Source of the DNA: JAQICJ01 sp041686345
GTDB taxonomy: Bacteria > Myxococcota_A > Polyangia > HGW-17
Direction: 5' to 3'
Assembly (NCBI GenBank): GCA_041686345.1
Contig: JAWLEA010000154.1
Coordinates: 1 to 8,138 of the forward strand
Length of the DNA: 8,138 nt
Below are positions 6,740-8,138 of the stretch, piece after piece. The stretch's first letter is position 1, and every line of letters starts with the position of its first letter. The notes under the pieces were generated by a model. It worked only from the letters and a program-made list of their open reading frames with translations, ran no database searches and was not told the origin of the DNA. A program made the translations under genes and the position numbers.

Positions 6740-6936
6740 ACCATAATCAGCAGCTTTGTTAGTCTAATCAAACTGATTTAGAAGTTTCATATTAGTTTCA
6801 AATATTAAAACCAGGATCAAATACTGATTATTCCTTTTTTTTAAACCATCACAACCTTCTTTTCAAAAAAAACCAGATATTAATTTTTTCCTTTTATTTC
6901 TTGATGTTATAAACACCTATTTTTTTATGAAAAAGG

Positions 6937-6964
6937 TTGATTTTATTATTCCCCCCCCTATATT
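6937..6964 (+). promoter_or_regulatory. Candidate sigma70-like promoter of the YitT gene with a C8 tract in its spacer
   Basis: TTGATT (6937-6942) and TATATT (6959-6964) are 16 bases apart and match the -35/-10 consensus at 4 and 5 positions. The spacer contains eight consecutive C (6951-6958). Transcription would start near 6971, inside the left arm of the downstream dyad. The upstream A/T tracts could help recruit polymerase. It is a plausible site but not proven, because AT-rich DNA gives such matches by chance. Confidence 0.35.
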
Positions 6965-6966
6965 GG

Positions 6967-7003
6967 CCTCCCATTTCAAAAATATGCTTTTTGAAATGGG
7001 AGG
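6967..7003 (+). promoter_or_regulatory. Strong leader hairpin upstream of YitT gene
   Basis: A perfect 16-bp stem (left arm CCTCCCATTTCAAAAA at 6967-6982, right arm 6988-7003) closes a 5-base loop TATGC. It lies 78-114 bases before the YitT start and has no T-run after it, so it is not an obvious terminator. Its left arm contains CCTCCC, which is complementary to the YitT ribosome binding site GGGAGG at 7068-7073, so the arm could pair either with its partner or with that site. It could equally be a DNA operator. Confidence 0.6.
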
Positions 7004-7080
7004 GAAAACAAGCTGTATCCATGCTGTATAGTTCCCTTAACCAACGACTACTGGATATTTTCCAGACGGGAGGTTCAATC

Positions 7081-7950
7081 ATGATCAAAGCCAACAACGC
7101 ATTATTCCGAAAAATTCAGGACTATTGCTGCATTGCCAGCGGTTCCATAATTCTGGCCTTTGCCGTTATCGGATTTATGTCGCCCAACCAATTGATCAGC
7201 GGGGGTTTTACCGGAATTTCAATTATTCTGAACCATCTTTTCGGTATCCCTATTGGACTTTTTTCACTTTTTTTGATGGGAATCACTTTTTTTGCTGGTC
7301 TTTTTGTACTGGGTTCAGGATTCGGCGGCAGATCAATATTTGCAACTGTAATTTTTACTTCCGCCCTTGATATCTTTGACAAAGTTATTGAACTGGGCCC
7401 CATAACCAACAACCTGACTCTGGCTGTGTTTTATGGCGGCATTATTTCAGGAGCCTCCATGGCACTGATTTTCTACAGCGGTTCTTCAACCGGTGGAAGT
7501 GACACCCTCGCTGCCATTATCAAGAAATATACAGGAATTCCAATCGGCAAAGCTCTCTTTGGAATTGACCTGGCCATTACCCTGTCCGCAGGATTTATCT
7601 TTGGAGCTGAACCCTTGATGTATAGTTTTATCCTGATCTTTATTTCGAGCCAGGTAATTGATCTGGTACTGAATGGAATTAAATCCACAAAGAAGATGTG
7701 GATTATCAGCAAAAAATGGGAAGAAATCCAGGATCTGCTCATTACAGAATACAACCGCGGGGTTACTTTGTTTGAAGGGATCGGCGGCTTTACCGGAGAA
7801 AAGAGAAATACCCTGATCAGTTACGTGCCTCGTAAAGATGTCAACCGACTACGACGTCAAATTCATGCAATCGATCCAGATGTTTTTATCTCGGTGGAAA
7901 ACTCTTCAGGAGTATTCGGCAACGGTTTTCGCCATCCCAAATACGACTGA
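7081..7950 (+). CDS. YitT-family membrane protein (DUF161 plus DUF2179)
   Basis: A 289-residue protein, starting at the ATG with a strong GGGAGG site 7 bases upstream (7068-7073). The same frame is open upstream to 6937, but that extension covers the leader hairpin and lacks good signals. Residues about 16-200 hold hydrophobic helices with the YitT landmarks (PNQLISGGFTGISIIL at 35-50, FYSGSSTGGSD near 131-141, and GIPIGKALFGIDLAI near 152-166). The C-terminal soluble DUF2179 domain (about 213-285) contains RGVTLFEGIGGFTG, PRKDVNRL and DPDVFISVENSSGVFGNGF, all expected. Length is normal for the family. Members are inner-membrane proteins of unsettled, probably transport-related, function. It stands alone on the plus strand, divergent from the MopE gene, and is flanked by the two 75-bp repeat copies. 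Confidence 0.93.
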   Translation: MIKANNALFRKIQDYCCIASGSIILAFAVIGFMSPNQLISGGFTGISIILNHLFGIPIGLFSLFLMGITFFAGLFVLGSGFGGRSIFATVIFTSALDIFDKVIELGPITNNLTLAVFYGGIISGASMALIFYSGSSTGGSDTLAAIIKKYTGIPIGKALFGIDLAITLSAGFIFGAEPLMYSFILIFISSQVIDLVLNGIKSTKKMWIISKKWEEIQDLLITEYNRGVTLFEGIGGFTGEKRNTLISYVPRKDVNRLRRQIHAIDPDVFISVENSSGVFGNGFRHPKYD

Positions 7951-7966
7951 TGCAGTTAATCTGCAT
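7950..7966. terminator. Weak hairpin at the YitT stop codon
   Basis: ATGCAG and CTGCAT form a 6-bp stem with a TTAAT loop, starting in the stop codon. No T-run follows, so at best it is a weak or factor-assisted terminator or an RNA 3'-end stabiliser. Confidence 0.22.
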
Positions 7967-7987
7967 TCTGAAACAAGAAGGTTGTGT

Positions 7988-8062
7988 GAAGTTATGACAA
8001 AGTTGATGAGATAAAATTCCGTCACCAGACGATGACATCCATTTTTGGGATGGGAACTAGTA
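7988..8062 (+). repeat. Dispersed 75-bp repeat, copy B
   Basis: This copy matches 6626-6700 in the same orientation without gaps (67/75). It lacks the left half of the MITE-like element: upstream is the end of the YitT gene, where only a short CCATCCCA (7932-7939) recalls the other terminus. It ends GGGAACTAGTA and runs into a 10-bp palindrome CTAGTACTAG (8057-8066). It lies between the YitT gene and whatever is encoded at the right edge. Confidence 0.92.
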
Positions 8063-8071
8063 CTAGCGATC

Positions 8072-8138
8072 TTAAATTCGCGACCTAATTATTTTAAAAG
8101 CCAAATATCCAGGGTAATTCTTCCATTGCTTGCTTAAC
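8072..8138 (-). CDS. Possible 3' end of a minus-strand gene running off the right edge
   Basis: Two minus-strand frames are open from the window edge. One ends KQAMEELPWIFGF with TAA at 8094-8096; the other ends SKQWKNYPGYLAFKIIRSRI with TAA at 8072-8074. Both read like protein C-termini and I cannot choose between them from fewer than 25 codons. If either is real, the gene converges on the YitT gene with repeat copy B between them, which is where such repeats often sit. No product can be named. Confidence 0.25.
   Translation of the reverse strand, partial: LSKQWKNYPGYLAFKIIRSRI

Larger units (their letters stand above)
6500..7080. other. AT-rich divergent intergenic region between MopE gene and YitT gene
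   Basis: This 580-bp region separates two genes read outward in opposite directions, so both promoters should lie here. From left to right it holds a 30-bp palindrome, a 168-bp MITE-like element, a TGATAA/TTATCA inverted repeat, three AGTTTCA heptamers, a run of homopolymer tracts (T8 at 6835-6842, A8 at 6865-6872, T7 at 6920-6926, C8 at 6951-6958), and a 16-bp-stem hairpin in the YitT leader. I find no convincing coding frame in it. Confidence 0.8.

Noticed and set aside
6937..7080. 48-codon upstream extension of the YitT frame
   Set aside because: It starts at TTG, runs through the C8 tract and the hairpin, and has no ribosome binding site, while ATG 7081 has a strong one and gives the usual family length.

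Overview
The window looks like a piece of chromosome from a low-GC Gram-negative bacterium of the Myxococcota / former Deltaproteobacteria type. The evidence is a secreted protein with MopE-type 'IDNDCDG' metal-binding repeats joined to a formylglycine-generating-enzyme-like domain, a predicted outer-membrane beta-barrel, a secreted FecR-domain protein and DsbA/DoxX redox proteins. I infer the lineage from this gene content only; no rRNA or marker gene is present.

Layout: positions 1-92 hold a tiny signal-peptide-like reading frame of uncertain status. From 97 to 4891, five minus-strand genes are packed as one apparent operon. In transcription order they are: a membrane-anchored tandem rhodanese without catalytic cysteines, a DoxX/MauE-like membrane protein, a DsbA-like thioredoxin-fold protein, a TPR plus beta-barrel protein, and a FecR-domain protein. 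Two junctions are ATGA overlaps and one is an 8-bp overlap. Upstream of them, also on the minus strand, is the very cysteine-rich MopE-repeat / FGE-like protein (4979-6499). A 580-bp AT-rich divergent intergenic region (6500-7080) follows. It contains a MITE-like repeat element, a perfect 30-bp palindrome next to the MopE gene's ribosome binding site, several homopolymer tracts, and a strong hairpin. On the plus strand, 7081-7950 encodes a YitT-family membrane protein. A second copy of the repeat tail follows it (7988-8062), and a possible minus-strand gene end runs off the right edge.

How the genes may work together (inference): the rhodanese, DoxX and DsbA-like proteins look like a periplasmic thiol/sulfur redox module. 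Immediately upstream is a secreted protein with about 56 cysteines in 506 residues, which is a plausible disulfide client. The downstream TPR/beta-barrel and FecR proteins place the module at the cell envelope. The YitT gene is divergent and functionally separate as far as the sequence shows. The most unusual material is the repeat family with CTAGTTCCCATCC termini, and the regulatory region of the YitT gene, where a C8 tract lies between possible -35 and -10 boxes.
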